From Geoglobus sp. UBA235 (lineage in GTDB: Archaea; Halobacteriota; Archaeoglobi; Archaeoglobales; Archaeoglobaceae), in contig DACG01000032.1 in assembly GCA_002494725.1 (NCBI GenBank), positions 1 to 64,000 on the forward strand: a stretch of 64,000 bases of DNA, read 5' to 3'. Position 1 is the stretch's first letter. Each line of letters begins with the position of its first letter. The position numbers were made by a program, and so were the translations under genes. Of the stretch, positions 24,036 to 32,655 are shown piece after piece. The notes below the pieces were generated by a model. That model was given only the letters and a program-made list of their open reading frames with translations. It had not been told where the DNA came from and made no database searches.

Positions 24036-24250
24036 AACCGGATTCTTTGTTCTGGCCAGCAGAAACTGAGCGTGAAGCGATGAGGAGGGCTGGCCGGAGT
24101 CAGCTGGCACTATGGATGTTCTCCTCTGACTGCTGCAGAGGATTTTTGATGACAGCAAAACAGTGACGCTCCAATCCGCCGGTTAAGGTATCCCCAGACA
24201 GTTAGGACAATACCGTATTGCAGATGGGAGGAGTGCCATCAACCTGCGGA
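24036..24250. ncRNA. candidate structured non-coding RNA region
   Basis: This stretch between two genes is much richer in G and C than the AT-rich DNA before it, and is full of complementary segments: AACCGG (24036-24041) with CCGGTT (24179-24184); GGCCAGC (24054-24060) with GCTGGCC (24089-24095); TCCTCTG (24122-24128) with CAGAGGA (24136-24142); GGTAT with ATACC (24187-24214); and GCAG-ATGG with CCAT-CTGC (24220-24247). Inside the first hairpin CTGA (24066-24069) faces GATGA (24079-24083) across a tiny stem, as in an L7Ae-binding kink-turn. No protein frame fits. It could be an H/ACA- or C/D-type guide RNA or another RNA; I could not match it to RNase P or SRP RNA. Plus strand is favoured by TATA-like runs at 23986-24000 and 24026-24035. 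Confidence 0.45.
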
Positions 24251-24251
24251 A

Positions 24252-24725
24252 TTATCGGTCAGTAAAGTATTTTCTCCTGAAAAATGCTAGGAGTATGACC
24301 AATCCCACCACCTCAAACACGAACGTGTGGGAAAAGGAAGGCGTATATTCGGATGCTATCATTCCAACGTATTCTTCCAGTCCTCCATAATCCTCCTTCG
24401 GAAAGCTGCCCAGAAGGGGCCAGAAGAGTGTTTCAGGCTCAAGCCACATCTCATCCTGAATCAGGTGGATTAAGGATGCAAGTGGAACAATCAGGAAATT
24501 TCTGTATCTGAAAGCGATTAGCAGGAGAATCATGCTGAATAAAAGCGTGTGACCGATAATCCTGCCGTTGCTGAGAGGTAAGATTATCATTCCCAGCGGT
24601 TTGTCGATTATGTCAGGAAGCAAGGCCGCAATGACAGCAAGCCGGTAATCAAATCTGAATCCAAGCTTTTCCTCTGCAAACCAGAAGATTCCGAGGGTTA
24701 TGCCGGTGTGGCCGAATACCAGCAT
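24252..24725 (-). CDS. YdjM/DUF457-like membrane-bound metal-dependent hydrolase
   Basis: The 157-residue membrane protein has the family metal-ligand pattern: FGHTGITLGIFWF at the start, AALLPDIIDKPLG, GRIIGHTLLF, and SLIHLIQDEMWLEPETLFWP, with PSFSHTFVFEVVGL near the end. Four or five membrane helices are visible. The family is predicted to hydrolyse phosphoester or related bonds at the membrane; no substrate is known. It converges on the structured region ending near 24250. Confidence 0.8.
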   Translation of the reverse strand: MLVFGHTGITLGIFWFAEEKLGFRFDYRLAVIAALLPDIIDKPLGMIILPLSNGRIIGHTLLFSMILLLIAFRYRNFLIVPLASLIHLIQDEMWLEPETLFWPLLGSFPKEDYGGLEEYVGMIASEYTPSFSHTFVFEVVGLVILLAFFRRKYFTDR

Positions 24726-24781
24726 ACAAATCAGATTTTCATGTTTGATTTATATACCTGTTTTTTGTGGGGTGCCTTTTT

Positions 24782-25669
24782 ATGGATAATGGCGTTGTTG
24801 CCGTAATTCCGGCATATAATGAAGAAGTTGCAATCGGTAGTGTTGTGTTAAGGGCTAGAAGATACGTTGACATGGTTATTGTCGTGGATGATGGCTCTAC
24901 GGATAAAACTGCTGAGATTGCTGAACTGGCTGGAGCGGAAGTTATAAGACTTGAAAAAAACTGTGGGAAAGCTTACGCTCTGATGGAAGGGTTTAGAAGG
25001 GCGAAAGAGCTGAATTGCGAGGTTGTCGTTACACTTGACGGAGATGGACAGCACAATCCGGATGAAATACCTCTGGTGGTTGAACCTGTGAAAAAGGGTG
25101 AAGCTGAGCTTGTAATAGGTTCGAGATTTCTTGAAAACAATGGAGAGATTCCGAAATACAGAATGCTCGGTCAGAAGGTTCTTAACATTGTCACGAACCT
25201 TGGCTCGGAAATTAGAGTTACAGATTCCCAGTCGGGTTTCAGGGCTTTGAGCAGAAGAGCGCTTGAGAGCATGAATCTCAGGTCAGATGGTTACAGCATT
25301 GAATCAGAGATGATTGTCTACCTATCATCCAAAGGCTTCGCAATAAAGGAGGTGCCCATTTCCGGAATATATGATGTGCCGAACAGGCATAAGAAGAATC
25401 CCTTCGCTCACGGGCTGAGTGTTCTTCATGATCTGATTGGCCTAGTTGGATACAAAAGGCCCCTGCTTCTCTTCGGCTCTGCCGGATTTGTTCTCACCGT
25501 ATTAGGGCTTGCGTTTGGTTTCTGGGCGTTCTCGATATATTATCAGACGAACAAGCTTCCGTATGGCCCATCAATCGGAAGTGCGGTGTTCCTGATTCTG
25601 GGCTTGCTTATGTTCACTTCCGGGCTGATTTTGAATTCGCTTGTGCAGATAATGAAGAAGCGTGAGTAA
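24782..25669 (+). CDS. dolichyl-phosphate sugar synthase-like GT2 with membrane tail
   Basis: A 295-residue family 2 glycosyltransferase: GVVAVIPAYNEEVAIGSVVL, VVDDGSTDKTAEIAELAGAE, VVTLDGDGQHNPDEIPLVVE as the metal-binding site and DSQSGFRALSRRALESM. Two membrane helices follow at about 225-290 (LLLFGSAGFVLTVLGLAFG, AVFLILGLLMFTSGLILNS). The predicted role is transfer of a hexose from a nucleotide sugar to dolichyl phosphate. ATG 24782 was chosen because GGGGTG lies seven bases before it; a GTG at 24767 would overlap that site. Confidence 0.88.
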   Translation: MDNGVVAVIPAYNEEVAIGSVVLRARRYVDMVIVVDDGSTDKTAEIAELAGAEVIRLEKNCGKAYALMEGFRRAKELNCEVVVTLDGDGQHNPDEIPLVVEPVKKGEAELVIGSRFLENNGEIPKYRMLGQKVLNIVTNLGSEIRVTDSQSGFRALSRRALESMNLRSDGYSIESEMIVYLSSKGFAIKEVPISGIYDVPNRHKKNPFAHGLSVLHDLIGLVGYKRPLLLFGSAGFVLTVLGLAFGFWAFSIYYQTNKLPYGPSIGSAVFLILGLLMFTSGLILNSLVQIMKKRE

Positions 25670-25767
25670 GATGTGTTTGCATTTATCTGAATATAAATCT
25701 CCAAAAATATGTAGGGACCTCGCTTTGTTATTAATTTATATAATGAGTTTGAATCGAGGCTGGAACA

Positions 25768-26550
25768 ATGACTTTGGACTTTATGCCCCAATACATTTAT
25801 GTAACTGTCAAACTATCTGAACTGCCTAATACACAATTTATTGAAGAAAAAGATTTTGAGACACCTATTGGAGAAGCCCTTAAAAATATACTGTGGTATC
25901 ATGACAACGGAAGGCATAAGGAAAGAGACTACGAGATAGCAAGATTAAACTTGCTGGTAAAACATCTGGAAGAAATCAAACAGCATGATGAAAATATGTT
26001 AAATAGTTTTCGCAGTAAGATAAATAGAGACGACGCCAATTATTATGGATTTAGGTTTGAAGTTGCTACAGCAGCGTCTCTAATCAGGAAAAAGGTTAAT
26101 TTCGAAAAAACTGAAACACCTGATTTTAAAATAATATATGGTAACCATGAAATATTCATTGAATGCACAAGTAGACATCTTGATAAGCCAAAATCTCGAG
26201 ACTATAAAATAAAATCTGCTATTTTGGAGAAGTCAGAAAAAAGCTACTGCCTACCTAACACCACTCTATTCATTGACATAACCAACATCTACCATCATAG
26301 CTGGCTAAAGGGTCAGCTTATTCAGAGTGGACAATTACGTGAGTACGTTATTAGTCTCTTAGAGTCAATAAAATTTGGAAGTGTCGTTTTGTTCGTTTTC
26401 ATTTTAAACAAAGATCTAAACAGATTAGAATTGAATTATCTTAGGATAGACGGCTACCAAACAGACTTAGCACTAAAGAAGTTCCTTGACTATTACTATC
26501 CCCTTGGAAATCACATAGTTTATGATTTTGTAATCCCAAAGCGTGGTTGA
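25768..26550 (+). CDS. orphan protein with PD-(D/E)xK nuclease-like motifs
   Basis: I do not recognise this 260-residue soluble protein as a named family. Its centre has the spacing of a PD-(D/E)xK nuclease core: Glu98 in YGFRFEVATAASLIRKK, TPDF with Asp119, and IFIECTSR with Glu132, where Thr replaces the usual Lys. The N-terminal half is helical and charged; the C-terminal half has hydrophobic strands (FGSVVLFVFILNKDLN). AT-rich codon use and its place at the edge of the accessory region suggest transfer. It could be a restriction-type or mobile-element endonuclease fragment; no methylase is nearby. Confidence 0.55.
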   Translation: MTLDFMPQYIYVTVKLSELPNTQFIEEKDFETPIGEALKNILWYHDNGRHKERDYEIARLNLLVKHLEEIKQHDENMLNSFRSKINRDDANYYGFRFEVATAASLIRKKVNFEKTETPDFKIIYGNHEIFIECTSRHLDKPKSRDYKIKSAILEKSEKSYCLPNTTLFIDITNIYHHSWLKGQLIQSGQLREYVISLLESIKFGSVVLFVFILNKDLNRLELNYLRIDGYQTDLALKKFLDYYYPLGNHIVYDFVIPKRG

Positions 26551-26614
26551 CTTGTGAAACTCGATTGTCTAAAACTGTCAAATCAATCTGATGATAACAA
26601 TTTAGGTGATTTTG

Positions 26615-27563
26615 ATGAATAGACTGAAAGCCTATTCAACTGGTTTTGCTGCACTGGTTTTAGCAGTAGCTGGACTGATAGTCTGGAAATTCGGCTTCTG
26701 GATGCTTGCAAGGCTGATTCTGAGTCTGGGATTTCTGGGATTGACATTAATGCTCGTGTTTTTCCTTGCTCTGACGGTTTATGCTGAAAGCTGGAAATAC
26801 GCTCTGTATCTGCTCATTCCAGCAGTTTTGAGTGGATATGCAACATACCTGAGCATAACCTGGCAGAGGCCTGAGATTATCGGCGGGATTATAGCTCTGT
26901 TCGTTTTTGGATTAATTGGTTTTGTGTGGTACATAACCGAGCCAGAGCTGGGATTGATCGACAGATTCAGGAGTGCTGAAAGCCTTGAAAGGGAAGGAAA
27001 CTACAGAGCAGCAGCAAGGAAATACGAAAAGAAGGGGAATTATAAAAAAGCCAGAGAAATGTATGAAAAGCTCGAATGGCTTGAGAGTTCTGCATGGGCT
27101 TATGAAAAGGCTGGAGAATATGAGAGAGCTGCTGAGCTTTACGAGATACTTGCCAAAAAGCAAGAGGATACGTATTACTGGAAGGAAGCTCATGAACTCT
27201 GGAAGAAGACTGGAAACATGGGGAAGGCTGCGGAATGTCTGGAGAAATATGCAAGGGAGGAACCCTGGTTCTGGGAGGATGTTGCGAAGATGTATGAGGA
27301 ACTTGGCAATCGGGATAGGGCAAGAGATGCCTGGTTAAAAGCTCTGGAGTATTACAGGGAAGAGGCTAAGGAGGAAGGAGTGTTCTGGGAAGATGTTTGG
27401 AAATATCTACGCAAAGCTGGGAGAGGAAGATAAAGCCAGAGAAGCTTACAGAAAATTCCTGGAATACTGCCTGAAAGAGGCAGAAGAGGATAGAATGTGG
27501 TGGAAGCACGTGGCTGAGGCTTACGAGATGCTGGGAGAGAAGAAGAAGGCTGAAGAGGCTTGA
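26615..27563 (+). pseudogene. membrane-anchored TPR-like repeat protein, frameshifted
   Basis: Residues 1-115 give about four membrane segments; the rest is a run of TPR-like helical repeats (AARKYEKKGNYKKAREMYEK, WAYEKAGEYERAAELYE, AAECLEKYA, KMYEELGNRDRARDAWLKAL). The first frame stops at 27433, but the next frame continues the same repeat (IYAKLGEEDKAREAYRKFLE, then HVAEAYEMLGEKKKAEEA) to TGA 27561-27563. Removing one T from TTT at 27396-27398 restores DVGNIYAKLG and a single protein of about 315 residues. Either a base error or a recent mutation. ATG 26615 follows AGGTGAT by four bases. Such proteins usually mediate protein contacts at the membrane. Confidence 0.75.
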
Positions 27564-27689
27564 AAGAGGTATGGGAATTATAGAATGAAAATCATGTGAG
27601 ATTCTCAAATTTCTGAGTCCTCCTCTCTTGGACAAGTTCCTACAAAATTTTATAAAGCTGGTAGCAAACAATATTAATGGTGATTATCG

Positions 27690-27908
27690 ATGGTTCTGGA
27701 AGTTAAAAAAATTGATAACCAGGGAAGAATCGTTTTACCTAAGGGATGGAGGGAAAGGTGGGGCAGTGAGGTAATCCTGATTGAGTTCGAGGACAGAATA
27801 GAAATACTGCCAAAGAGAAAACCCAAACTTTCACAGTTCTTCGATATAATAGAGGCTGAAGTCAAAGAGGACGTCGAAAAAGAGCTTCTCGAGGAGATGC
27901 CTGAATGA
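27690..27908 (+). CDS. AbrB-type antitoxin (VapB-like)
   Basis: The 72-residue protein has a SpoVT/AbrB swapped-hairpin domain: EVKKIDNQGRIVLPKGWRER, then EVILIEFEDRIEILPKRKPK. The tail (FFDIIEAEVKEDVEKELLEE) should wrap the toxin. GGTGAT precedes ATG 27690 by five bases. It overlaps the downstream PIN toxin by four bases (ATGA), as usual for vapBC. TATA-like TTTTATAAAG lies about 35 bases upstream. It should repress its own promoter with the toxin. Confidence 0.9.
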   Translation: MVLEVKKIDNQGRIVLPKGWRERWGSEVILIEFEDRIEILPKRKPKLSQFFDIIEAEVKEDVEKELLEEMPE

Positions 27909-28321
27909 GATTCATAGACGCCAATATATTCCTCTACGCTGCATTAAAGCCCAAAGGAAGGATCAGTGGCAGGATACTTGAACGAAAAGAGAGATCAAAG
28001 CGAATTCTGCTCAGGGTCGAGAATGGAGAAGAGGTCGCAACCACGGCAGCTCACCTGAGCGAGGTGGCGAACATTCTCGAAGCAAAGGTAAATCTCGCAA
28101 CAGCCCTGAAGTTTGTCGAAAATTTGCTGCTTGCCGAGAACATCAGGATTCTGCCGGTTTCGCAGGAGGATTATCTAAGAGCTTTGCTAATTGCTAAGGA
28201 AAAGAACGTTAGCGTGAATGACGCTCTCGCTTATTTAAAGATGAGAGAAATTAATGCTAAAGAGATATACACTTTCGACAACCACTTCAAAAATCTGAAT
28301 ATAAAAATCGTGCAGGAGTGA
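27905..28321 (+). CDS. PIN-domain toxin (VapC-like ribonuclease)
   Basis: The 138-residue PIN domain carries the acidic metal-binding residues: MRFIDANIFLYAAL with the first Asp, TTAAHLSEVANILEAKV with the Glu, SVNDALAYLKM with the Asp, and IYTFDNHFKNL with the last Asp. VapC toxins cut tRNA or rRNA. Both partners look intact. A slightly long loop after residue 15 (KPKGRISGRILERKERSKRI) is typical of the archaeal group. Confidence 0.9.
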   Translation: MRFIDANIFLYAALKPKGRISGRILERKERSKRILLRVENGEEVATTAAHLSEVANILEAKVNLATALKFVENLLLAENIRILPVSQEDYLRALLIAKEKNVSVNDALAYLKMREINAKEIYTFDNHFKNLNIKIVQE

Positions 28322-28372
28322 ATTCCCCGGAGAGTTTAAGAAAGTCAACCGCTATGAAGATGGCCTTCATCT

Positions 28373-28733
28373 ATGAAGCTAACATTTACACAAGTACTCT
28401 GCAAACAGAGAACAAGCTTTACAGCTCTTCGTTAAAAGTTTGAAGGGTAAATATGAGGATAAGGTGGAGAAAATCATTTTGTTTGGCTCAGTTGCGAGAG
28501 GGGAAGACAAAGAGGATTCAGACGTGGACGTTTTGATAATAACCAACTACGATTCGTTTAAAATGCAAAAGCTTGTCTCTGAGATTGCTGTAAATATTCT
28601 GCTCAAAACGGGAGTATACGTCTCAGCCAAGGTCTTGACCCTGGATGAATTGAATTTCTTAAGGAAGATAAACTCCTCATTTTACATGAGCGTAATGGAA
28701 GAGGGATCACAGCTGGATGAAGTTGTTTTTTAA
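28373..28733 (+). pseudogene. MNT-type minimal nucleotidyltransferase, frameshifted near its start
   Basis: The clear part (from about 28440) reads VEKIILFGSVARGEDKEDSD with the GS-x9-DxD catalytic pattern of minimal nucleotidyltransferases. Upstream codons in the same frame (KYSANREQALQLFVKSLKG) look coding but lack a start. ATG 28373 (MKLTFT) lies in the adjacent frame, and removing one base of ACAC at about 28388-28391 joins the two. A TTG at 28440 could start a shorter product. In intact MNT-HEPN systems MntA adds AMPs to the HEPN RNase and silences it. The HEPN gene after it is broken. Confidence 0.65.
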
Positions 28734-28860
28734 CAGAGAAGGCAGATTCCAGGCTCAATTCGGCAAAGATACTTTTTGAAAATGGAGTTTACGATATTGG
28801 CGGTAAAGGAACAATACACCTGCTTTTAAAAGCATGTAAAGAGAATATATTATGTAAAGG
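28717..28860 (+). pseudogene. HEPN-domain toxin remnant
   Basis: An ATG at 28717 overlaps the nucleotidyltransferase end. If one T of the six-T run 28726-28731 is removed, the frame reads MKLFLTEKADSRLNSAKILF then ENGVYDI, the opening helix of a HEPN domain. After YDI the family pattern (normally followed by RAYYA and the R-x4-6-H catalytic motif) is lost. So the toxin is truncated and should be inactive. The extent beyond 28800 is uncertain. Confidence 0.5.
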
Positions 28861-28971
28861 TGAAAATTCAAAGAATTAAAAATAATTATTGAAATTAATT
28901 CTTGTGGTCAAAATATCTCAACCAGTCAAGACAAAAATCATAAATATGTCCCATTCTATTAAGACATTTTG

Positions 28972-30270
28972 ATGAAAGATGTTATTGAAGAAATCATAGT
29001 CGAGTTTCACAAGCTTGGCCTGCCAGAAATAAAGCCGAGAGAGCTTGAAGTTCCTGTTAACATTAACAAGGCCGTAACGATAACTGGGCTCAGGAGGGTG
29101 GGAAAAACTTACTTCCTTTACCAGACGATACAGGAACTCTTGAAGGCAGGCTTAAAGCTGGAAAATATCTTCTATATGAACTTTGAGGATAATCGTCTGG
29201 AAGGGATAACATCCGAGAATCTATCAAAGATAGTCGAACTTTACAGGAAACACAATCCGGACTCAAAAACAATGTATCTGTTCTTTGATGAAATACAGAA
29301 CGTTTCTGGCTGGGAGAAATTTGTTAGAAGGCTGCTTGAACGCAGAGAAGTCAGGATCTTTATAACCGGCTCATCATCAAAGCTTCTGAGCAGAGAAATA
29401 GCCACATCTCTGAGGGGAAGGAGTCTGAGCTTCAAGCTCTTTCCACTCTCATTCAGAGAGTTTTTGAGATTTAAGGGCTTTGAGACTGAAGAGCCATTTA
29501 TTGAAGACGAGAGAGGGCTGATAACAAGGTATCTCGAAGAATACATGCAGTTCGGAGGTTTTCCAGAGATAGTGAATTACGACGTGCACTTAAAGATCAG
29601 GACTCTTCAGGAATATCTGGAAATGGTGATTTACAAAGACCTGGTGGAGAGATATGGAATAGAGAGAATTTCGGTTATGAAGGGGCTTATCAGGCTCATA
29701 GTGAAGAACTTCTCAAGAAGGGTTTCTATAAGGAAACTGTACAACTCTCTGTCATCTGGAATGACATTAAGCAGGAATACTGTTTATGAATACTTCTCCT
29801 ATCTGGAGGATGTGGGCTTTGTCATACCCATAAGAAAGTTCAGTTTCAGCGAGAGAGAATCGATGAATAGTGTTGCCAAGCTTTATCTGGTTGATAACGG
29901 CTTTCCGACCATTTACGGGGTGAAGGATGAGGGATACAGGATGGAAAACCTCGTTGCCGTTGAGCTTATGAGGAGGAAGCATTACTTCAACCCGCTTCTG
30001 GGAGTTTACTACTGGCAGGACAGGCAGCAGAGGGAGGTTGACTTCGTTATTAAAGAGGGTTTCGAAGTTAAAGGGCTGATTCAGGTTTGTCATGACGTCG
30101 ACGATCTGAACACGAAAGAAAGAGAAGTGAAAGCTTTACTGAAGGCATCGGAGGAGCTGGGATGTAACAGTTTGCAGATTATAACGAGGGATTACGAAGG
30201 TATCGAGGAAGTAAGGAGGAAAAAGATAAGGTTTGTGCCTCTATGGAAGTGGCTACTTGGAGTCTCTTAA
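28972..30270 (+). CDS. AAA_14/DUF4143 ATPase
   Basis: The 432-residue protein has a P-loop GLRRVGKTYFLYQTIQELL near residue 38, Walker B MYLFFDEIQNVSGWEKF, sensor ITGSSSKLLSREIATSLRGR, and SFREFLRF, followed by a C-terminal DUF4143 domain with a nuclease-like pattern (YYWQDRQQREVDFVIKEG). Function of this large archaeal family is not settled; it is often near mobile or toxin genes. A TATA-like CATAAATATG at about 28938 gives a start at or near ATG 28972, so the mRNA is likely leaderless. A paralogue lies at 57086-58357. Confidence 0.88.
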   Translation: MKDVIEEIIVEFHKLGLPEIKPRELEVPVNINKAVTITGLRRVGKTYFLYQTIQELLKAGLKLENIFYMNFEDNRLEGITSENLSKIVELYRKHNPDSKTMYLFFDEIQNVSGWEKFVRRLLERREVRIFITGSSSKLLSREIATSLRGRSLSFKLFPLSFREFLRFKGFETEEPFIEDERGLITRYLEEYMQFGGFPEIVNYDVHLKIRTLQEYLEMVIYKDLVERYGIERISVMKGLIRLIVKNFSRRVSIRKLYNSLSSGMTLSRNTVYEYFSYLEDVGFVIPIRKFSFSERESMNSVAKLYLVDNGFPTIYGVKDEGYRMENLVAVELMRRKHYFNPLLGVYYWQDRQQREVDFVIKEGFEVKGLIQVCHDVDDLNTKEREVKALLKASEELGCNSLQIITRDYEGIEEVRRKKIRFVPLWKWLLGVS

Positions 30271-30396
30271 GAAATTGGATGAAGCATCTTAAGGTGAAGA
30301 GAACGATATCCATCACCCTGCTTCCCACCCAGCCCAGAGCTTCATTACGCTCACCTATCACCGTTTTAGGATTGAGATTGAGAAAAAGGTAGAGAA

Positions 30397-30732
30397 ATGA
30401 TAGCAATAATCCTCGGCACCCGTCCAGAAATAATCAAAATGAGTCCCGTAATAAGAGAATGTGTAAAGAGGGGATTAGATTACTTCATCTTACATACGGG
30501 TCAGCATTACTCCTACGAGATGGACAGGGTGTTCTTCGAAGAGCTGGAATTGCCTCAGCCCAAGTACAATCTGGATGTCGGTTCCGGAATGCATGCGGAG
30601 CAGACTGGCAGAATCATGGCAGGAGCTGAGAAGGTTTTGATGGAAGAGAGACCTGATGCTGTTCTGGTGCAGGGCGATACTAATACGGTTTTGGCTGGGG
30701 CCTTGGCTGCTGAAATATTGAAAGTAGACTGA
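30397..30732 (+). pseudogene. UDP-GlcNAc 2-epimerase (WecB-like), N-terminal fragment
   Basis: The 111 residues match the start of the non-hydrolysing UDP-N-acetylglucosamine 2-epimerase: AIILGTRPEIIKMSPVIREC, ILHTGQHYSYEMDRVFFEEL and VLVQGDTNTVLAGALAAEI. Complete enzymes have about 360-380 residues. Here the frame ends at TGA just where KVGHVEAGLRS would be expected, and the glycosyltransferase gene begins 12 bases later. It looks like the leftover of a gene replaced by the glycan island and marks the left boundary of that island. Confidence 0.8.
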
Positions 30733-30743
30733 CTGTGATAAAC

Positions 30744-31739
30744 ATGCTATCCAGTAAAGCGAGTGTGATCATCGTCACCTACAATCACAGGAAGTATATG
30801 GAAGAATGTTTAAGCTCAGTTCTTGCGAATGATCCGTTAGAAGTGATCGTCGTGGATAATATGTCAATCGATGGGACTGTTGAATTAATAGAAAAAGAGT
30901 TTCCGCAGGTTAAGTTGATTAAAAATCCGAGAAATTTAGGCTACGGAGGAGGGAACAACTTAGGAGTCAGGCATGCCAGGGGAGAATACGTAGTCATTCT
31001 GAATCCGGACACGAAGGTTGAGAAAAACTGGCTTGAAGAACTCTTGAAACCGCTGAAAAAAGAAGAAAAGCTGATCACAACACCGAAGATTCTGACCTAC
31101 GACGGCTCCAGAATAAACACCTGCGGAAACATAGAGCACTTCACAGGGCTGACCTTCACCAGAGGTTTAAACGAGCATCCCGATAAATTCGGGGAATTCA
31201 GGTACATCAGCGGCTTTTCCGGAGCCTGCTTCGCCATGCGGAGGAGCGAGTATCTCGAGCTCGAAGGCTTCGACGAAAACTTTCTGACGTACATGGAGGA
31301 TGCCGAATTTTCCTGGAGGGCACACGCCAGAGGGTTCAGGATACTGTACGTTCCGACATCCATAGTTTACCACGATTACGAGCTTAAAGTTCCACCCAAG
31401 AAAATATACCACTTAGAAAAGGGGAGGTACATAATTCTGAGGAAATACTTAACCTGGAAGGAGCTTTTAATGATGTCTCCCTCGTTGACGATGACCGAGA
31501 TGCTAACATGGGGATATTCAGTTTTAAGAGGTGTTGAAGGAATTAAGTTCAAAATTAAAGGCTTAAGGGATGGAATTTCGCTGAAAGTTGAAAAAGTGGA
31601 ATGCGATAGAAAAAAACTACTAAAAAGCTTGGATTGGGAGACTCCGGAGGATCAGTTGAGCTATAGTGTTGTTGATAGAGTTATAAAAAAGATTGCAAAT
31701 TTTATTTACTGGATGAATTATAAGACGGTGGTGGAATGA
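30744..31739 (+). CDS. family 2 glycosyltransferase (rhamnosyltransferase-like)
   Basis: A GT2 enzyme: ASVIIVTYNHRKYMEECLSS, VVDNMSIDGTVELIEKEFPQ, NLGYGGGNNLGVRHARGEY, LNPDTKVEKNWLEEL, FSGACFAMRRSEYLELEGFD and FLTYMEDAEFSWRAHARGFR. NPDT replaces DxD as in rhamnosyl and related transferases. The C-terminal 80 residues have no membrane helix. ATG 30744 was used; an in-frame GTG at 30735 is possible. It begins the plus-strand island operon and overlaps the Alg14-like gene by four bases (31736-31739). Confidence 0.85.
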   Translation: MLSSKASVIIVTYNHRKYMEECLSSVLANDPLEVIVVDNMSIDGTVELIEKEFPQVKLIKNPRNLGYGGGNNLGVRHARGEYVVILNPDTKVEKNWLEELLKPLKKEEKLITTPKILTYDGSRINTCGNIEHFTGLTFTRGLNEHPDKFGEFRYISGFSGACFAMRRSEYLELEGFDENFLTYMEDAEFSWRAHARGFRILYVPTSIVYHDYELKVPPKKIYHLEKGRYIILRKYLTWKELLMMSPSLTMTEMLTWGYSVLRGVEGIKFKIKGLRDGISLKVEKVECDRKKLLKSLDWETPEDQLSYSVVDRVIKKIANFIYWMNYKTVVE

Positions 31740-32179
31740 AAATTGCCTTAGTCTGTTCTCACGGAGGACATTTGACTGAGATGCTCTACCTGATGGATGC
31801 TTTTGAAAAGCACGAGGTGTTTTTCATAACCTACGACAACTTTAGAACTCGCCAGTTGAAATACAGGAAATATCTTCTGGACAATATTGGAACAAATCCT
31901 GTAAAAATGTTGAAGGCATTTCTTAAAATCGGAAAAATCTTGGCTAAAGAAAAACCAAAGGTTGTAATAAGCACTGGTTCTGAGATTGCCATTCCTGCGT
32001 TCATCATTGCTAAATTTTTGGGTATTAAGACGATTTTCATTGAAAGCTGGTGCAGAATAAAAACGAAGTCTGGAACTGGCAGAATTGTTTACCATCTCTC
32101 AGATTTGTTCTTAGTTCAGTGGCCTCAACTTTTGAAGCTTTACGGAAAAAAGGCAAAGTATGTTGGAGCTGTGATATGA
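31736..32179 (+). CDS. Alg14/PssD-like membrane-anchoring glycosyltransferase subunit
   Basis: The 147-residue protein matches the acceptor-binding half of a split GT-B enzyme: IALVCSHGGHLTEMLYLMDA, EKPKVVISTGSEIAIPAFII, and FIESWCRIKTKSGTGRIVYH, with LVQWPQLLKLYGKKAKYVGA at the end. Alg14 binds the membrane and recruits Alg13. Its stop overlaps the Alg13-like start (ATGA at 32176), so the halves are made together. The predicted job is adding the second sugar to a polyprenyl-linked sugar; the sugar identity is unknown. Confidence 0.9.
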   Translation: MKIALVCSHGGHLTEMLYLMDAFEKHEVFFITYDNFRTRQLKYRKYLLDNIGTNPVKMLKAFLKIGKILAKEKPKVVISTGSEIAIPAFIIAKFLGIKTIFIESWCRIKTKSGTGRIVYHLSDLFLVQWPQLLKLYGKKAKYVGAVI

Positions 32180-32655
32180 TATTTGTAACTGTTGGGACAC
32201 ATTATCAGGGATTTGAAAGATTGATAAAGAAGATGGATGAAATAGCGGGCAAAATAGACGATGAAGTAATAATGCAGATTGGATACACAGATTATGAGCC
32301 AAAAAATGCCAAATGGCTTAGGTTTTTAGAAAGAGAGGAAGACATCTTGGAACTCTATAAAAAAGCTGATGTTATTGTAGCTCATGCAGGAGCTGGCACA
32401 TTATTAACGGCTCTGTCCTTTGGTAAGCCAGTAGTTGTAGTTCCAAGATTGAAAAAGTTCGGAGAGCATATTGACGACCAGCAACTAGAGTTAGCTGAAG
32501 CTTTGGAAAGTATGGGTAAGGCAATAGCTGTCTATGATATCGAAAAATTAGAAGATGCAATCAAAAAAGCGAAATCGTTAAAATACAAGCCAGTAAAGCG
32601 AGAAAGAAGATTGACTAATTTTTTAAAGGAATATTTGCGAGGGATTGAAAGATGA
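32176..32655 (+). CDS. Alg13/PssE-like catalytic glycosyltransferase subunit
   Basis: The 159-residue nucleotide-sugar-binding half of a split GT-B enzyme: IFVTVGTHYQGFERLIKKMD, ADVIVAHAGAGTLLTALSFG, and VVVPRLKKFGEHIDDQQLEL, which is the donor-binding signature. It pairs with the Alg14-like protein before it. The start ATG 32176 lies inside the upstream stop, and its own stop overlaps the next transferase (ATGA 32652-32655). Confidence 0.9.
   Translation: MIFVTVGTHYQGFERLIKKMDEIAGKIDDEVIMQIGYTDYEPKNAKWLRFLEREEDILELYKKADVIVAHAGAGTLLTALSFGKPVVVVPRLKKFGEHIDDQQLELAEALESMGKAIAVYDIEKLEDAIKKAKSLKYKPVKRERRLTNFLKEYLRGIER

Noticed and set aside
24036..24250. Identification of the structured region as RNase P RNA
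   Set aside because: I could not find the conserved P4 strands (GAGGAAAGTCC-like and ACAGAA-like); only a loose CAGCAAAACAG resemblance, so the class is left open.
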